A stretch of DNA of 64,000 nucleotides from JADKAV01 sp041393775 (lineage in GTDB: Bacteria; Actinomycetota; Actinomycetes; S36-B12; UBA10799), in assembly GCA_041393775.1 (NCBI GenBank), contig JAWKJM010000003.1, positions 124,001-188,000 of the forward strand, in the 5' to 3' direction. Position 1 is the first letter of the stretch, and each line of letters opens with the position of its first letter. The notes under the pieces are model-generated. The model saw only the letters and a list, made by a program, of their open reading frames with translations. It was not told the origin of the DNA and made no database searches. Position numbers and translations under genes: made by a program. This document shows, piece by piece, positions 20,325 to 29,305 of this stretch.

Positions 20325-21806
20325 CTACTGCTGGCGCAACGTCCGCTTCAAGCCCTCCGTGATCGCCCGCAGGACCGCTACCCGGGCGTACCGCTTGTCG
20401 TCGGCGGGGATCACGTGCCACCGCGCACCGTCGTTGGTCGTGCGCAACACCATCTGGTCGACGGCCTTCACGTAGTCGTCCCAGCGTTCCCGGTTGCGGT
20501 AGTCCTCCTCGGTGATCTTGTGCTGCTTGTAGGGGGTCTCCTCACGCGCCTGGAACCTGGCCAGCTGCTCCTCAGGCGATATGTGCAGCCAGAACTTGGC
20601 GACGAAGTACCCGCGCTCCACCAGCTGGGCCTCGAAGTCGTTGATCTCGTCGTAGGCCCGTTGCCACTCCGCGGGCTTGGCGAACCCCTCCACCCGCTCG
20701 ACCAGCACCCGGCCGTACCAGGTTCGGTCGAAGATGGCGAACCTCCCGGCCGGCGGCATGTGACGCCAGAACCGCCACAGGTACGGGTACCGCAACTCCT
20801 CGGCCGTCGGCGCCGCGATCGGCATCACGCGGAAGTCGCCGGCCTCCAACGAACCGGTGACCCGCCTGATCACACCGCCCTTGCCTGCTGCGTCCCAGCC
20901 CTCGAAGGCCAGCACCGTGCTGATGCCCCGCTTGCGGGCCTCGATCGACAGCCGATAGAGCTTGTGCTGTTGCCTGGCCAGTTCCTCTCGGTACGCCTGT
21001 TTGTCCAGCGTCTTGGACAGGTCCACCCTGCTCAGCACTGTGGCTTCCCCGTCGAGTTCGCCGAAGACGGACTCGGCCACCGAAGGCCCGCCGTCGGGGT
21101 TCTGTTCCATCCGGGCGGTCACCGCCGCCAGGACGGTGCGGGCGACGGTCAGGTCGCGGTAGCGGGCGTTGGTGGCTTCGACGATCGTCCATGGGGCGCC
21201 CGGCGCGCTGGTCTCGCGCAGGATCCGCTCGGCGATGGGCATCGTCGGGCTCATCTGCTCCAGCGCGGCCCAATCCCGCTGATCGACCCACCACCCGGTG
21301 TCCGGGCTCTTCTCCGCCCTCTTGAGCTTCTTGCGCTGCTTGTCCTCGGGGGTGTGCAGGAAGAACTTCAGCACCAGCGCACCGTCGGCGACCAGGCCGG
21401 ACTGCATCGCCGCGACGTGGTGCAGCCATTTGCTGAAAGCCTCCTCGGTGATCTCCTTGTTGGCGCGCTGGGTGGCCGCCCGCATCAACCCGCCGGCGAA
21501 GATCGCGATCTGGCCCTTGGGCGGCAGAGCCCGCCACAACCGCCACAGAGCCGGGCGTTCGGATTCCTCTTGCGTGGTGTCGGCGAAGACCCGGGTGGAC
21601 AGGAACCGGGTGTCCATCCACTCGTTGAGCCGGTTCACCATTTGATTGGCTGCGATCCGGTCGTCGCCGGCGATCCAGATGATCACCGGGAAGTCCGCGT
21701 TGCGCAGGTCGTACTGGGCATTGACCAGGCCGACCCGCAGGTCCGGGACCTCGGCCTTGTACTGGTCCTTACTGACTCGGTTACCGACCTCGGAGACTTC
21801 CAGCAT
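20325..21806 (-). CDS. Polyphosphate:AMP phosphotransferase (two-domain PPK2)
   Basis: A 493-residue protein built from two PPK2 domains, the layout of the Pap/class II enzymes that use polyphosphate to convert AMP to ADP. The second half carries an intact Walker A (EGWDAAGKGG), the lid region (RFWRHMPPAGRFAIFDRTWYGR) and the Asp-Arg pair. The first half has the degenerate loop IAGDDRIAANQ in place of Walker A and is presumably structural. Its length matches Pap proteins (about 495). An upstream extension of 91 codons is rejected because ATG 21806 has AAAGGG nearby and begins the conserved part. The esterase gene lies just upstream on the same strand. Confidence 0.9.
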   Translation of the reverse strand: MLEVSEVGNRVSKDQYKAEVPDLRVGLVNAQYDLRNADFPVIIWIAGDDRIAANQMVNRLNEWMDTRFLSTRVFADTTQEESERPALWRLWRALPPKGQIAIFAGGLMRAATQRANKEITEEAFSKWLHHVAAMQSGLVADGALVLKFFLHTPEDKQRKKLKRAEKSPDTGWWVDQRDWAALEQMSPTMPIAERILRETSAPGAPWTIVEATNARYRDLTVARTVLAAVTARMEQNPDGGPSVAESVFGELDGEATVLSRVDLSKTLDKQAYREELARQQHKLYRLSIEARKRGISTVLAFEGWDAAGKGGVIRRVTGSLEAGDFRVMPIAAPTAEELRYPYLWRFWRHMPPAGRFAIFDRTWYGRVLVERVEGFAKPAEWQRAYDEINDFEAQLVERGYFVAKFWLHISPEEQLARFQAREETPYKQHKITEEDYRNRERWDDYVKAVDQMVLRTTNDGARWHVIPADDKRYARVAVLRAITEGLKRTLRQQ

Positions 21807-21876
21807 GGCGGCCCTTTCCTTCGACCCCCGGAGTATGTCAACTCCCGGGGGATGAATGCTCCCTGAACTTCTGCGA

Positions 21877-22722
21877 CTACCCGGGCTCGACGCCGAAGAA
21901 GGACCAGAGGTACGCCTGCGGGAACCGACGGGACCACGCGCGTTCGTCGTGGCGGTCACCGGCGATGACCCGCGCGAGCACCTGGCTGTGACCGGCGTCC
22001 TCCAGCGACTGCCGCAGTTCGGCCAGATGCTCGACCAGTTCGGCCGGGTGCGTGGTGAAGTCCAGCCGCTCGCGGTCACCCATGTCGAGGTAGAAGCGCT
22101 GCGGTGGGACGGACCCGCGCGCGGTGAGCAGGTCGCGCAGGAGATGACCGTGCATCGGGAAGTCCAGCGCCACCGGCGAGAAGGCCATCACCTTGGACAC
22201 CGACTGCTGATACAGGCCGCCGAGCAGCAGTGACATGTAGCCGCCCATCGAGGAACCCGCCACTGCCACATGTTCCCGATCGCGGGAGACCCGGTACGTG
22301 CGCTCGATGTGCGGCTTCACCACCTCCATGAGGAAGGCGGCGGTCTGCTCGGCGTATCCGTCGATCCGTCTGAGCCGGCGGCTGCCCGGCGCACGCCGGT
22401 AGTCCCACTGGCCCATGCTGAACATCGCCATGCGGTCGTACTTGTTCTGCGGGGCATCGATCGCCGCCACCACCGCCGGCGGCCACTGGCCCTGCCGGTG
22501 GAGACGTTCCATGGTCTCGTCGACACGCCACTCCTTGTTGTAGGTGGACGTGCAGCGGTCGAACAGGTTGTGGGCGTCCAACATGTAGATCACGCGGTAT
22601 TCAGCGTCCGACCATTCGTAGTCGGCCGGCACGTACGTCCTGATCGTCACCCGCCGGTCGCGCAGCAGCATCGCCGTGACATCCACCCGGCCGGCGATCG
22701 TCGAACGTTGGCGTCGAGTCAT
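21877..22722 (-). CDS. Putative esterase (alpha/beta hydrolase, enterochelin-esterase-like)
   Basis: A 281-residue hydrolase of the esterase D/Fes-like group. The fold cues are RVIYMLDAHNLFD, VVAAIDAP, the nucleophile elbow VAVAGSSMGGYMSLLLGG, and the C-terminal His in AGDRHDERAWSRRFPQAYLW, which together give the Ser-Asp-His arrangement. There is no signal peptide, so it is cytosolic. It precedes the PPK2 gene by 70 bases on the same strand, which may be an operon. The substrate is unknown. Confidence 0.85.
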   Translation of the reverse strand: MTRRQRSTIAGRVDVTAMLLRDRRVTIRTYVPADYEWSDAEYRVIYMLDAHNLFDRCTSTYNKEWRVDETMERLHRQGQWPPAVVAAIDAPQNKYDRMAMFSMGQWDYRRAPGSRRLRRIDGYAEQTAAFLMEVVKPHIERTYRVSRDREHVAVAGSSMGGYMSLLLGGLYQQSVSKVMAFSPVALDFPMHGHLLRDLLTARGSVPPQRFYLDMGDRERLDFTTHPAELVEHLAELRQSLEDAGHSQVLARVIAGDRHDERAWSRRFPQAYLWSFFGVEPG

Positions 22723-22751
22723 TCCCGAAGGCTAGTGTCCCGTTGACCGTG

Positions 22752-22864
22752 TGTGACGAAGTTGCGGGCACCAGCCCCGTTGTGTCACGTTGTTGAGCGG
22801 TTTGAGCGGCCGCGACCGCGCACCTTCGTCACACAGCGGGCCGCGGGACCGCACCTTCGTCACA
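22752..22864. repeat. Palindrome family B, copy 2 (31-nt phase)
   Basis: Direct boxes GTGACGAAGT (22753) and GTCACGTTGT (22784) are 31 nt apart; inverted boxes CCTTCGTCAC (22823 and 22854) are also 31 nt apart. The last box contains the TTG-TGA end of the hydrolase gene at 22860, so the stop codon of that gene is part of the element. Confidence 0.85.
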
Positions 22865-23753
22865 ATCGCGACGCCGACTCCGCCCGCAACGCCAACGAAC
22901 TGATCTCCTGCACGAAGTCGGGCCACAGCTCCCTCGGCAGATCGTGACCCATGCCCATGTACCCGACGAACTTCGCGTTGCGCAGATTCTTCGCCAGCGA
23001 GAGTCCGCCGCTGGGTGCCACGAGCGGGTCGTGCAGGCCGTGGATGACCAGCGACGGTATCCGCAGCCGGCGAAGGCGGCTGGAGCGGTCGGGCTGGGTG
23101 GTGATCGCCGCAAGCTGACGAAGGTACCCGCCGGGGTCGTGTGCCCGGTCGTAGGAGATCCCCCCGATCTCCATCAAGGACTCCTCGTCGAAGGCGTACC
23201 CCTTCGACCCGATGATCCGGAACGTCTCCACCGTCATCCGCTGCGCAGATTCCCGATCGGCCACCACCCGGCTCCGGGTCAGCCGGCTGAACAATCCCGG
23301 CTTGGGGTTGCCGACCCGCCGCGACCCGGTCGACGTCATGATCAGTGTCAGACTGCGCAGTCGCTGCGGGTGGTTGATGGCCACCGTCTGCGCGATGAAA
23401 CCGCCCATCGACGCGCCGACCAGGTGCACCGACTCCAGCCCGAGCGCATCCAGCAGCCCGACGGTGTCCTCGGCCATGTCCCGGATCGTGTACGGCGGCC
23501 GCTTGCGCCGCACCGTCAGGTCCACCAGCGATGGTGCCCGCTCCTCATGGATGTGCGTGGACAGCCCGACGTCGCGGTTGTCGAACCGTACGACGTAGAA
23601 CCCCCGGTCCGCGAGTCCCTCGCAGAACTCCTGGGGCCACGCGATCATCTGCGTACCCAGACCCATCACCAGAACGATCGGGGGATTCGACCGGTCACCG
23701 AATTCCTCGTAGGCGATCTCTATGCCGTTCGCCGGCACCTTCTTCACGTCCAT
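22860..23753 (-). CDS. Alpha/beta hydrolase
   Basis: A 297-residue hydrolase of the group that includes many actinobacterial esterases and lipases. The oxyanion segment PPIVLVMGLGTQMIAW, the elbow VHLVGASMGGFIAQ (nucleophile Ser), the acid in VIHGLHDPLV and the His in GMGHDLPRELW form a complete triad. No export signal. Its TGA lies in a family B palindrome. The gap between it and the esterase start at 22722 is almost wholly that palindrome, which suggests that transcription is separated there. Confidence 0.88.
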   Translation of the reverse strand: MDVKKVPANGIEIAYEEFGDRSNPPIVLVMGLGTQMIAWPQEFCEGLADRGFYVVRFDNRDVGLSTHIHEERAPSLVDLTVRRKRPPYTIRDMAEDTVGLLDALGLESVHLVGASMGGFIAQTVAINHPQRLRSLTLIMTSTGSRRVGNPKPGLFSRLTRSRVVADRESAQRMTVETFRIIGSKGYAFDEESLMEIGGISYDRAHDPGGYLRQLAAITTQPDRSSRLRRLRIPSLVIHGLHDPLVAPSGGLSLAKNLRNAKFVGYMGMGHDLPRELWPDFVQEISSLALRAESASRL

Positions 23754-23933
23754 TGCGTCAGGTTACGCCGCGGCACTCACGCGAGAGGTGGCGGCGGTTG
23801 CCGGATCAGATCGCCCGGGTGTTGCCAACTCACCGTGACCGCGGCGTCCGGTCAACTCCGCGACAACAGCCGTCGCACCGAGTGCATCGCCACCGGCACC
23901 CCCAGGCGCCATCCGTACTGACACACTGAGCCC

Positions 23934-25700
23934 ATGTCCTGGCAAGCGTGGGTGACGCTGGGCGTGCTGGTCGCCGTGCTCGCACTGCTGATCCGCAGCC
24001 GCACCTCCCCGGCGGTCGTCGTCTTCGGCGGCACCATCCTGCTGTTGGCGTTCGGTGTCATCACCACCGAGGAGGCGCTGTCCGGTTTCGCCAACCCCGC
24101 ACCCATCACCGTGGCGGCACTGTACGTCGTCGCCCGATCGGTGGAGCAGACCGGCGCGCTGACTCCGCTGATGCACCGATTCATCGGCAAGAAGGGCTAC
24201 GTGCGCAGGCCGTTGGCGCGGGTGATGCTCCCTTCGGCAGGGGCCTCGGCCTTCCTCAACAACACCCCGATCATGGCCATGCTGATCCCGCAGATCTCCG
24301 ACTGGGCCGACCGCCGCAGGGTCTCGGTCTCGCGACTGCTGATGCCGTTGTCGTTCGCCACGATCCTCGGCGGCACGATCACCGTGATCGGGACGTCCAC
24401 CAACCTGGTGGTCAACGGCAAGATGATCGACTCCGGGCTGACGCCCATCGGCTTCTTCGAGATCGGGAAACTGGGGCTTCCGCTGGCGCTTATCGGCGTG
24501 GGTCTGGTCGTGCTGCTGGCACCGCGGGTACTGCCTGCCCGGCGCTCCGTGCGCGCCGAGATGGAGGAGACTGTGCGCCGCTTCACCGTCGAGATGACTG
24601 TGGTCCCGAACGGCGCGGTGGACGGCAAGACCGTCGAGGAGGCCAACCTGCGTGACTTGCAGGGCGTGTTCCTCACATCGGTGGACCGCGGTGACACAGT
24701 GATCGCGCCGGTGCGTCCCGACACCGTCCTGCGCGGCGGGAACCGGCTGCGGTTCGCCGGCCAGGCGGGCAAGGTCCTCGACCTGCACGAGCGCCGCGGC
24801 CTGCAATCGGCCGAACTCGAGCACGTGGTGGCCCTGGACGACCCACGCGTGCGGTACTTCGAGGTGGTCGTCGGCAGCCGCTCGCCACTGGTCGGCTCCA
24901 CCCTGCGCGACGTCGGCTTCCGCTCCGAGTACCAGGCCGCCGTCGTGGCGATCCACCGCGACGGCCACCTGCTGGATGCCAAACTGGGATCGGTCCAGAT
25001 CCGCGTCGGGGACACCTTGATCGTGGTCAGCGACCCGGACTTCCGCGACCGCTGGCAGGACCGCGCCGACTTCCTGCTGATCGCCGAGATCGACGGCAAC
25101 CCGCCCAAGCCGACCTCTCGTGCCTGGATCCCGATCGCCTTGCTGGCAGCCATCGTGATCCTGGCGGCCACCGGCCTGGTCCCGATCCTGATCGGCTCGC
25201 TGTTCGGCGCGGTCGCTGTGGTCGCGCTGGGAATCCTGACCGCGCCCGAAGCCCGGCGGGCAGTGGACCTCGAAGTCATCGTGGTCATCGCATCCGCCTT
25301 CGGCCTCGCCGCTGCGATGCAGACCTCCGGCCTGGCACTGACGGTCGCCAACGGCCTGGTCCACACCTTCGATGTCTGGGGCGAGCGGGGGGTGCTGCTC
25401 GGTGTGGTCGTGGCGACCATCGTGCTGACCGAGATGGTCACCAACAACGCCGCGGCCCTGCTCATGCTGCCGATCGGACTTACCGTCGCCGCCCAGACCG
25501 CACTCGACCCGCGCGGGGTCGCCATCGCCATCGCGGTAGCGGCCTCCGCCTCGTTCCTCACGCCGATCGGGTACCAGACCAACACCATGGTCTACGGTCC
25601 CGGTGGCTACCGTTTCGGCGACTACGCCCGGCTGGGTTTCCCGCTGACGATCGTTGCAATCGCGGTGATCGTCAGTCTGACGCCGGTCCTCTGGCCGTAG
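23934..25700 (+). CDS. SLC13-family anion permease with RCK_C domains
   Basis: A 588-residue transporter. Two membrane halves, each with the family signature around FLNNTPIMAMLIP and TEMVTNNAAALLMLPIG, flank a cytosolic region (about 200-380) that contains two TrkA_C/RCK_C domains (AVDGKTVEEANLRD and SPLVGSTLRDVGFRSEY). This layout is that of the large SLC13/DASS relatives used for sulfate, dicarboxylate or other anions; the substrate cannot be told. ATG 23934 directly begins the first helix. It is monocistronic and ends four bases before a family B palindrome. Confidence 0.9.
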   Translation: MSWQAWVTLGVLVAVLALLIRSRTSPAVVVFGGTILLLAFGVITTEEALSGFANPAPITVAALYVVARSVEQTGALTPLMHRFIGKKGYVRRPLARVMLPSAGASAFLNNTPIMAMLIPQISDWADRRRVSVSRLLMPLSFATILGGTITVIGTSTNLVVNGKMIDSGLTPIGFFEIGKLGLPLALIGVGLVVLLAPRVLPARRSVRAEMEETVRRFTVEMTVVPNGAVDGKTVEEANLRDLQGVFLTSVDRGDTVIAPVRPDTVLRGGNRLRFAGQAGKVLDLHERRGLQSAELEHVVALDDPRVRYFEVVVGSRSPLVGSTLRDVGFRSEYQAAVVAIHRDGHLLDAKLGSVQIRVGDTLIVVSDPDFRDRWQDRADFLLIAEIDGNPPKPTSRAWIPIALLAAIVILAATGLVPILIGSLFGAVAVVALGILTAPEARRAVDLEVIVVIASAFGLAAAMQTSGLALTVANGLVHTFDVWGERGVLLGVVVATIVLTEMVTNNAAALLMLPIGLTVAAQTALDPRGVAIAIAVAASASFLTPIGYQTNTMVYGPGGYRFGDYARLGFPLTIVAIAVIVSLTPVLWP

Positions 25701-25703
25701 CGC

Positions 25704-25820
25704 TTGCGACGAAGTTGCGCCGGTCGTGACCTCGCGTTGTCACGAAGGTGCGGGCCGCACCCGGCGTGTCGCGCGCACCTTCGTAACACGCCTCCCCGGG
25801 GCCGAGCACCTTCGTGACAA
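25704..25820. repeat. Palindrome family B, copy 3
   Basis: Direct boxes GCGACGAAGT (25706) and GTCACGAAGG (25739) face inverted CCTTCGTAAC (25778) and CCTTCGTGAC (25809). The inverted pair keeps the 31-nt step; the direct pair is 33 nt apart. The element starts four bases after the SLC13 stop. Confidence 0.8.
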
Positions 25821-25881
25821 TGGGAACCAATCCGTGGCCGCGACCGCAGCGAATGGTTGGCATACGACACCGAGGAGTCCC

Positions 25882-26139
25882 ATGAAACTGGTAGCCGCCC
25901 TGCTCTCGTTCGGCTTCTTGGCCGCCGCTGCCCCCGCGAGTGCGGAATCCATGCCGACCGCGGTCAAGTCCTGCAAACAGATCCGCGCCGACTATCCCGG
26001 TGGGGTCGCCAAGACGAAGAAGGCGAAGCGCAAGATCGTCAAGAAGGGGTACAAGAAGCCGATCATCTGCCCGCGGGTCTACAAGCAGGCGGTCGCCCTG
26101 GACCGGAACCACAACAAGGTGGTCTGCGAGAGCCGTTGA
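25882..26139 (+). CDS. Small secreted Excalibur-like protein
   Basis: An 85-residue exported protein. The signal peptide is KLVAALLSFGFLAAAAPASA, and the mature part begins with a Cys in KSCKQIRADYPGGV and ends with VALDRNHNKVVCE. This Cys-spaced pattern with D-x-N-x-N-x-x-x-C-E resembles the Excalibur calcium-binding domain, although the usual Asp at positions 3 and 5 of the loop is replaced by Asn, so calcium binding may be weak. A Lys-rich stretch lies in the middle. GAGGAG precedes the ATG. Confidence 0.75.
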   Translation: MKLVAALLSFGFLAAAAPASAESMPTAVKSCKQIRADYPGGVAKTKKAKRKIVKKGYKKPIICPRVYKQAVALDRNHNKVVCESR

Positions 26140-26142
26140 GGC

Positions 26143-26634
26143 TCAGTGCACGTCGAAGCCGGCGGTGGCCAGCGCCTCCCACGCGTCGGCCAGCGACCCG
26201 TTCACGACGCACTTGTACTTCTTGCCCGTGGTCTTGATCGTGAGCCGGTCCTCCTGCACCCCGTCGGCAGGGGTGACCGTCTTGACCTTGACGTCGGTCA
26301 CGGTCGAACGGTCCACCGCGAAACTGTTGGGATCGTTGACCAGGATCGCCGCCGGGTTCATGGCCGCGTAGGTCTGGGCGAAGATCTCGTGCGCCTTCGA
26401 CTGAGCCCCCATCTGCCCGGTCCAGCCCTCTCCCTTGGACTTGGCCTCCGCCCTCAAGTCGCCGGAGATCTTCTTCAGCGCGGCCATGGTCTCACGTACG
26501 AAGATGATGCGGTGACTAGTGAGGATCACTGAGTGAAGCCGGCTCCCGAACCCCATGAAGCCCGCTTTGACGGTCACATTGGGGATGGTCGCGAGCACCT
26601 GTTCCGTGCCCTGCGCGACGGTCGGATCTGACAT
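26143..26634 (-). CDS. Cytosolic protein of unknown function, PH-like fold possible
   Basis: A 163-residue protein without membrane helices or signal. The alternation of short strands (VILTSHRIIFVRETMAAL, then SFAVDRSTVTDVKVKTVTP and DRLTIKTTGKKYKCVVNG) looks like the bacterial pleckstrin-homology or GRAM type, but I do not recognise the family. ATG 26634 follows GAGAGGGG at a suitable distance. It is convergent with the Excalibur-like gene, with three bases between the stops. Confidence 0.6.
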   Translation of the reverse strand: MSDPTVAQGTEQVLATIPNVTVKAGFMGFGSRLHSVILTSHRIIFVRETMAALKKISGDLRAEAKSKGEGWTGQMGAQSKAHEIFAQTYAAMNPAAILVNDPNSFAVDRSTVTDVKVKTVTPADGVQEDRLTIKTTGKKYKCVVNGSLADAWEALATAGFDVH

Positions 26635-26725
26635 CTGTGCGCCCCTCTCGCTCCGGTGGATCAAGGGCGCAGAGGACCGCGTCCTCACATCTCAGGTTAC
26701 CAGCGCGGCGGCCTTGACTACTTGC

Positions 26726-27790
26726 CTATAGCGACGGCCGCACCGGGTCCAGCGTCACCGCCGGGTCGAAGAACCGCTTGAGCGACCCCTGCTGCTTCTG
26801 CATCGCCAGACCGTCCACCCGCACCCGGGACTGGATCACATAGCCGCGCCCGAGCACAGTGCTGGCGACGGGGCTGATCGTGCAGAAGACCCGGAAGCCC
26901 GCATCGCGCAGATACTTGAAGCCGGCCGAGCCAGGAGCCAGGTAGGTCCCGAAGGGATAGACGAAGATCCGGGTGTTGTGGCCGAGCAGCGGCTGGACGT
27001 AGCGTTCCCACTTGTCGGTGTCGGCCTGGACCTGCCCGAGACTTGACGCGGCGAGGTCCGGGTGCGCGTAACTGTGCGACGCGAAGGTCCAGCCGGTCTG
27101 CTTCAGGCGCTTCACAACGGGGGCCGCCTTGCGCTGCTCACGGCGGGCGGTCCGGCCGTTGCCGGACGTGCGGTACCCGAGGATCCCTTCGGCACCGGTC
27201 AGCGCGATCGTCCCCTTGGCGCCGTCGATGGAGAAGTCCGGGTGATTCTCGACGAACCGGTCGAGCAGCGGGACGATCTCCGACTTGCGCGACACCACTG
27301 TGGTGCCGTTCGGCTCGACGCGTTCGGTGGCGATCCTGCCCTTGTCCAGGACCACCTTCGAGTTGAGGTGGTTGTCCACCATGTATTGCGGGTAGTTCAG
27401 ATCGTCGATCGAGATGACCAGCGGCTTCTTCCCCGGTGGCAGCCAGAGCGGCCGCTGCTTGAAGACCTTCCCGTGCTTGGTTTTGACGCGGTGGTACAGC
27501 GAACCGAGGTCGACCAGCACCCAGTCGTTGGCGTACAACTGGGGCAGGATCCGCCGGAACTCCCGCGCGGTGACGTTCCACTTGTTGAACTCCTGCGGCT
27601 GGGTCCCGCGGTGCAGCGTGTACTTCGGCGCAGGCATCAGCGGGTGCAGGAAGATGTGCTCGACCGGGCCGCGGAAGCGCACCAGTTCCGGCGAGGCAGC
27701 GGGACCCGGATCGCCGGTCGCCGGGGCGGCGAGCAGTCCGGACACGACAACCGTCACCAGCATCGCTGCCCGAGCAGCCCCGCGCACCAC
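26726..27790 (-). CDS. Secreted polysaccharide deacetylase-like protein
   Basis: A 354-residue exported protein. A signal peptide (AAMLVTVVVSGLLAAPATG) is followed by a NodB-like domain: VISIDDLNY supplies the Asp pair, WTFASHSYAHPDL supplies the metal His residues, and RIFVYPFGTYLAPGS gives the conserved Tyr-Pro-Phe-Gly segment. It probably removes acetyl groups from cell-envelope or environmental glycans. GTG 27790 is preferred because GGAGG lies eight bases upstream; the GTG three codons earlier overlaps that site. It is a single gene. Confidence 0.82.
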   Translation of the reverse strand: MVRGAARAAMLVTVVVSGLLAAPATGDPGPAASPELVRFRGPVEHIFLHPLMPAPKYTLHRGTQPQEFNKWNVTAREFRRILPQLYANDWVLVDLGSLYHRVKTKHGKVFKQRPLWLPPGKKPLVISIDDLNYPQYMVDNHLNSKVVLDKGRIATERVEPNGTTVVSRKSEIVPLLDRFVENHPDFSIDGAKGTIALTGAEGILGYRTSGNGRTARREQRKAAPVVKRLKQTGWTFASHSYAHPDLAASSLGQVQADTDKWERYVQPLLGHNTRIFVYPFGTYLAPGSAGFKYLRDAGFRVFCTISPVASTVLGRGYVIQSRVRVDGLAMQKQQGSLKRFFDPAVTLDPVRPSL

Positions 27791-27973
27791 AGTGTCCACC
27801 TCCGTAACCGTGGCAAAACTAACGCGTACGCTCGGGACCTTCCGGCATTGACGCGCTTCTCGGGATCAAGGCGAACTCGCACGTGCCGGAAGTTGCGTGA
27901 GCCCAGCGTCGCCAGGAGCGTGGTGGGCATCGTGTGAGAACACTCCTTGCAGGTGCAACGCAGCCCGGTAGCC

Positions 27974-28080
27974 GTTAGGTTCCCGCGTTCCGGTTAGGAC
28001 TTCGGGTTCTGGTTAGACCTTTTGGCCACCCATAGGCCTAACGCGAATCGGCGGGCCTAACCAGAGCACAAGAACCTAGA
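27974..28080. repeat. Palindrome family A, variant copy (GTTAG x3 facing CTAAC x3)
   Basis: Direct GTTAG(G/A) boxes begin at 27974, 27993 and 28012, each 19 nt apart. Facing them, CCTAAC, CCTAAC and CCTAGA begin at 28037, 28056 and 28075, again 19 nt apart. The DNA between boxes differs from the other family A copies, so only the boxes and their phase are shared. Confidence 0.8.
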
Positions 28081-28142
28081 TCGAAAACGGCTCGTACTCG
28101 GTAGCGCTTGTCGGCCGCGGCGTTCCGGCGGAAATCGCTCGC

Positions 28143-28210
28143 GTTAGAGAACGTGCACGAGGTTAGAGAAGCCACGCGTGCGTTCTCTAACCTCGTGCAC
28201 GTTCTCTAAC
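28143..28210. repeat. Palindrome family A, copy 2 (perfect 28-bp arms)
   Basis: The 28-base arm at 28143-28170 (unit GTTAGAGAACGTGCACGAG plus a second GTTAGAGAA) is a perfect inverted match to 28183-28210 around a 12-nt loop. It is the reference copy for the family. Confidence 0.92.
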
Positions 28211-28515
28211 CTCGCGGCCCACGCCAGCGGCCGCGGATGCCTAACGCGAACCGGCGGACCGGACCTGATCGTTGGTCACCTGATCCAACCAGCCGCACCG
28301 AATCGGCCCCAGCCCACGCCGTTGCCAGCGGCGTCCGAGCCCTGCGCAGTCCGAATCTCCGCGAGAGAATGGAACGTCCGCATGGGAGACCGCCCGTTCG
28401 CGTGGCAGGGCGGCACGATGCTCGGCGGGGAAGCACCACGTGTGAGAAAGTCGGTTCCAGTTGCCGGCCGCCCGCGGCCGCAGAGCCCCGATCCCGCGCA
28501 GATACCCTCGTTCCC

Positions 28516-29301
28516 GTGAGACCTGACCGGCCCAGCGACCCGGCGCAGCGGTTCATCGACTACGGCGACGCACCGCTGGCCTACACCGATGAAGGGGGCG
28601 GACCGGCACTCATCGCGATCCCGGGGCTGCCCGGCAGCGTGCGCGACTTCCGCTGGCTGGCGCCGGTCCTGTCCACCAGCATGCGGGTCCTGCGATTCGA
28701 TCCGCCGGGCTACGGTTCGACCGGCAGGACGGGGTTCAGCGGCCTGACTGTGGCGCAGCGGGCGGAACCGGTCATGGCCCTGATCGAGCAACTGGACCTG
28801 GGGCCGGTAACGCTGGCAGGACATTCCGCAGGCGCCGGGGTGGTGGCATACCTGGCCGCCCACCGCCCCGAGCTGGTCACGGCGGCGGCGATGATCGCCC
28901 CGGCCGGGCCGAAGCGGCATCTGGCCCGCAAGCCCATGCAGTTCTTCTCCGGGGCGTTGCGGCTCCCGGGAGCGCGCCGCGCAATGAACCCACTCATCCG
29001 TCGGATGTACGCGATGCGGGGGTTCCCGGCCTATTTGACTGATGAGGAACGGGCCTTCTCGATGGTCGACGCGCTGGCGTTCGACTTCGCCGACTACCGC
29101 GCGGACCTGGTCCGGATGCACTGTCCGACATTGGTCGCGTGGGCCTACGACGACGCGATCATCCCGCCGACCACTTTTGAGGCTTTGGAAGCGATGGTGC
29201 CGGAAGGTCCGAGGCTGCGTTTCGACGACGGCGGGCACAGCGTTCAGAAGGCGCACGCCGAACAGATCGGTGCGGCGATATCCGACCTCGTCAACCTCTG
29301 A
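28516..29301 (+). CDS. Alpha/beta hydrolase
   Basis: A 261-residue cytosolic hydrolase. The oxyanion segment ALIAIPGLPGSVRDF, the elbow VTLAGHSAGAGVVAYLA (nucleophile Ser), the acid in VAWAYDDAIIP and the His in DDGGHSVQKAHAEQI are in the usual order. GTG 28516 starts the part that resembles the family; upstream sequence is rejected as intergenic. It is convergent with the NarL-type regulator at a four-base gap. The substrate is unknown. Confidence 0.82.
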   Translation: MRPDRPSDPAQRFIDYGDAPLAYTDEGGGPALIAIPGLPGSVRDFRWLAPVLSTSMRVLRFDPPGYGSTGRTGFSGLTVAQRAEPVMALIEQLDLGPVTLAGHSAGAGVVAYLAAHRPELVTAAAMIAPAGPKRHLARKPMQFFSGALRLPGARRAMNPLIRRMYAMRGFPAYLTDEERAFSMVDALAFDFADYRADLVRMHCPTLVAWAYDDAIIPPTTFEALEAMVPEGPRLRFDDGGHSVQKAHAEQIGAAISDLVNL

Positions 29302-29305
29302 GCGG

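Larger units (their letters stand above)
27791..28515. other. Divergent intergenic region packed with GTTAG-box palindromes
   Basis: This 725-base gap lies between the deacetylase (minus) and a hydrolase (plus). It holds two family A elements about 60 bases apart (27974-28080 and 28143-28210) and a single extra CCTAAC box at 28240. The last 250 bases before 28516 show an open frame without ribosome site or family resemblance, which I do not treat as coding. Confidence 0.6.

Noticed and set aside
19947..21866. Open frame of over 600 codons on the plus strand opposite the PPK2 and opine-dehydrogenase genes
   Set aside because: Both opposite genes have clear family motifs; the frame has only low-complexity Arg/Leu/Gly/His composition and no start signal.
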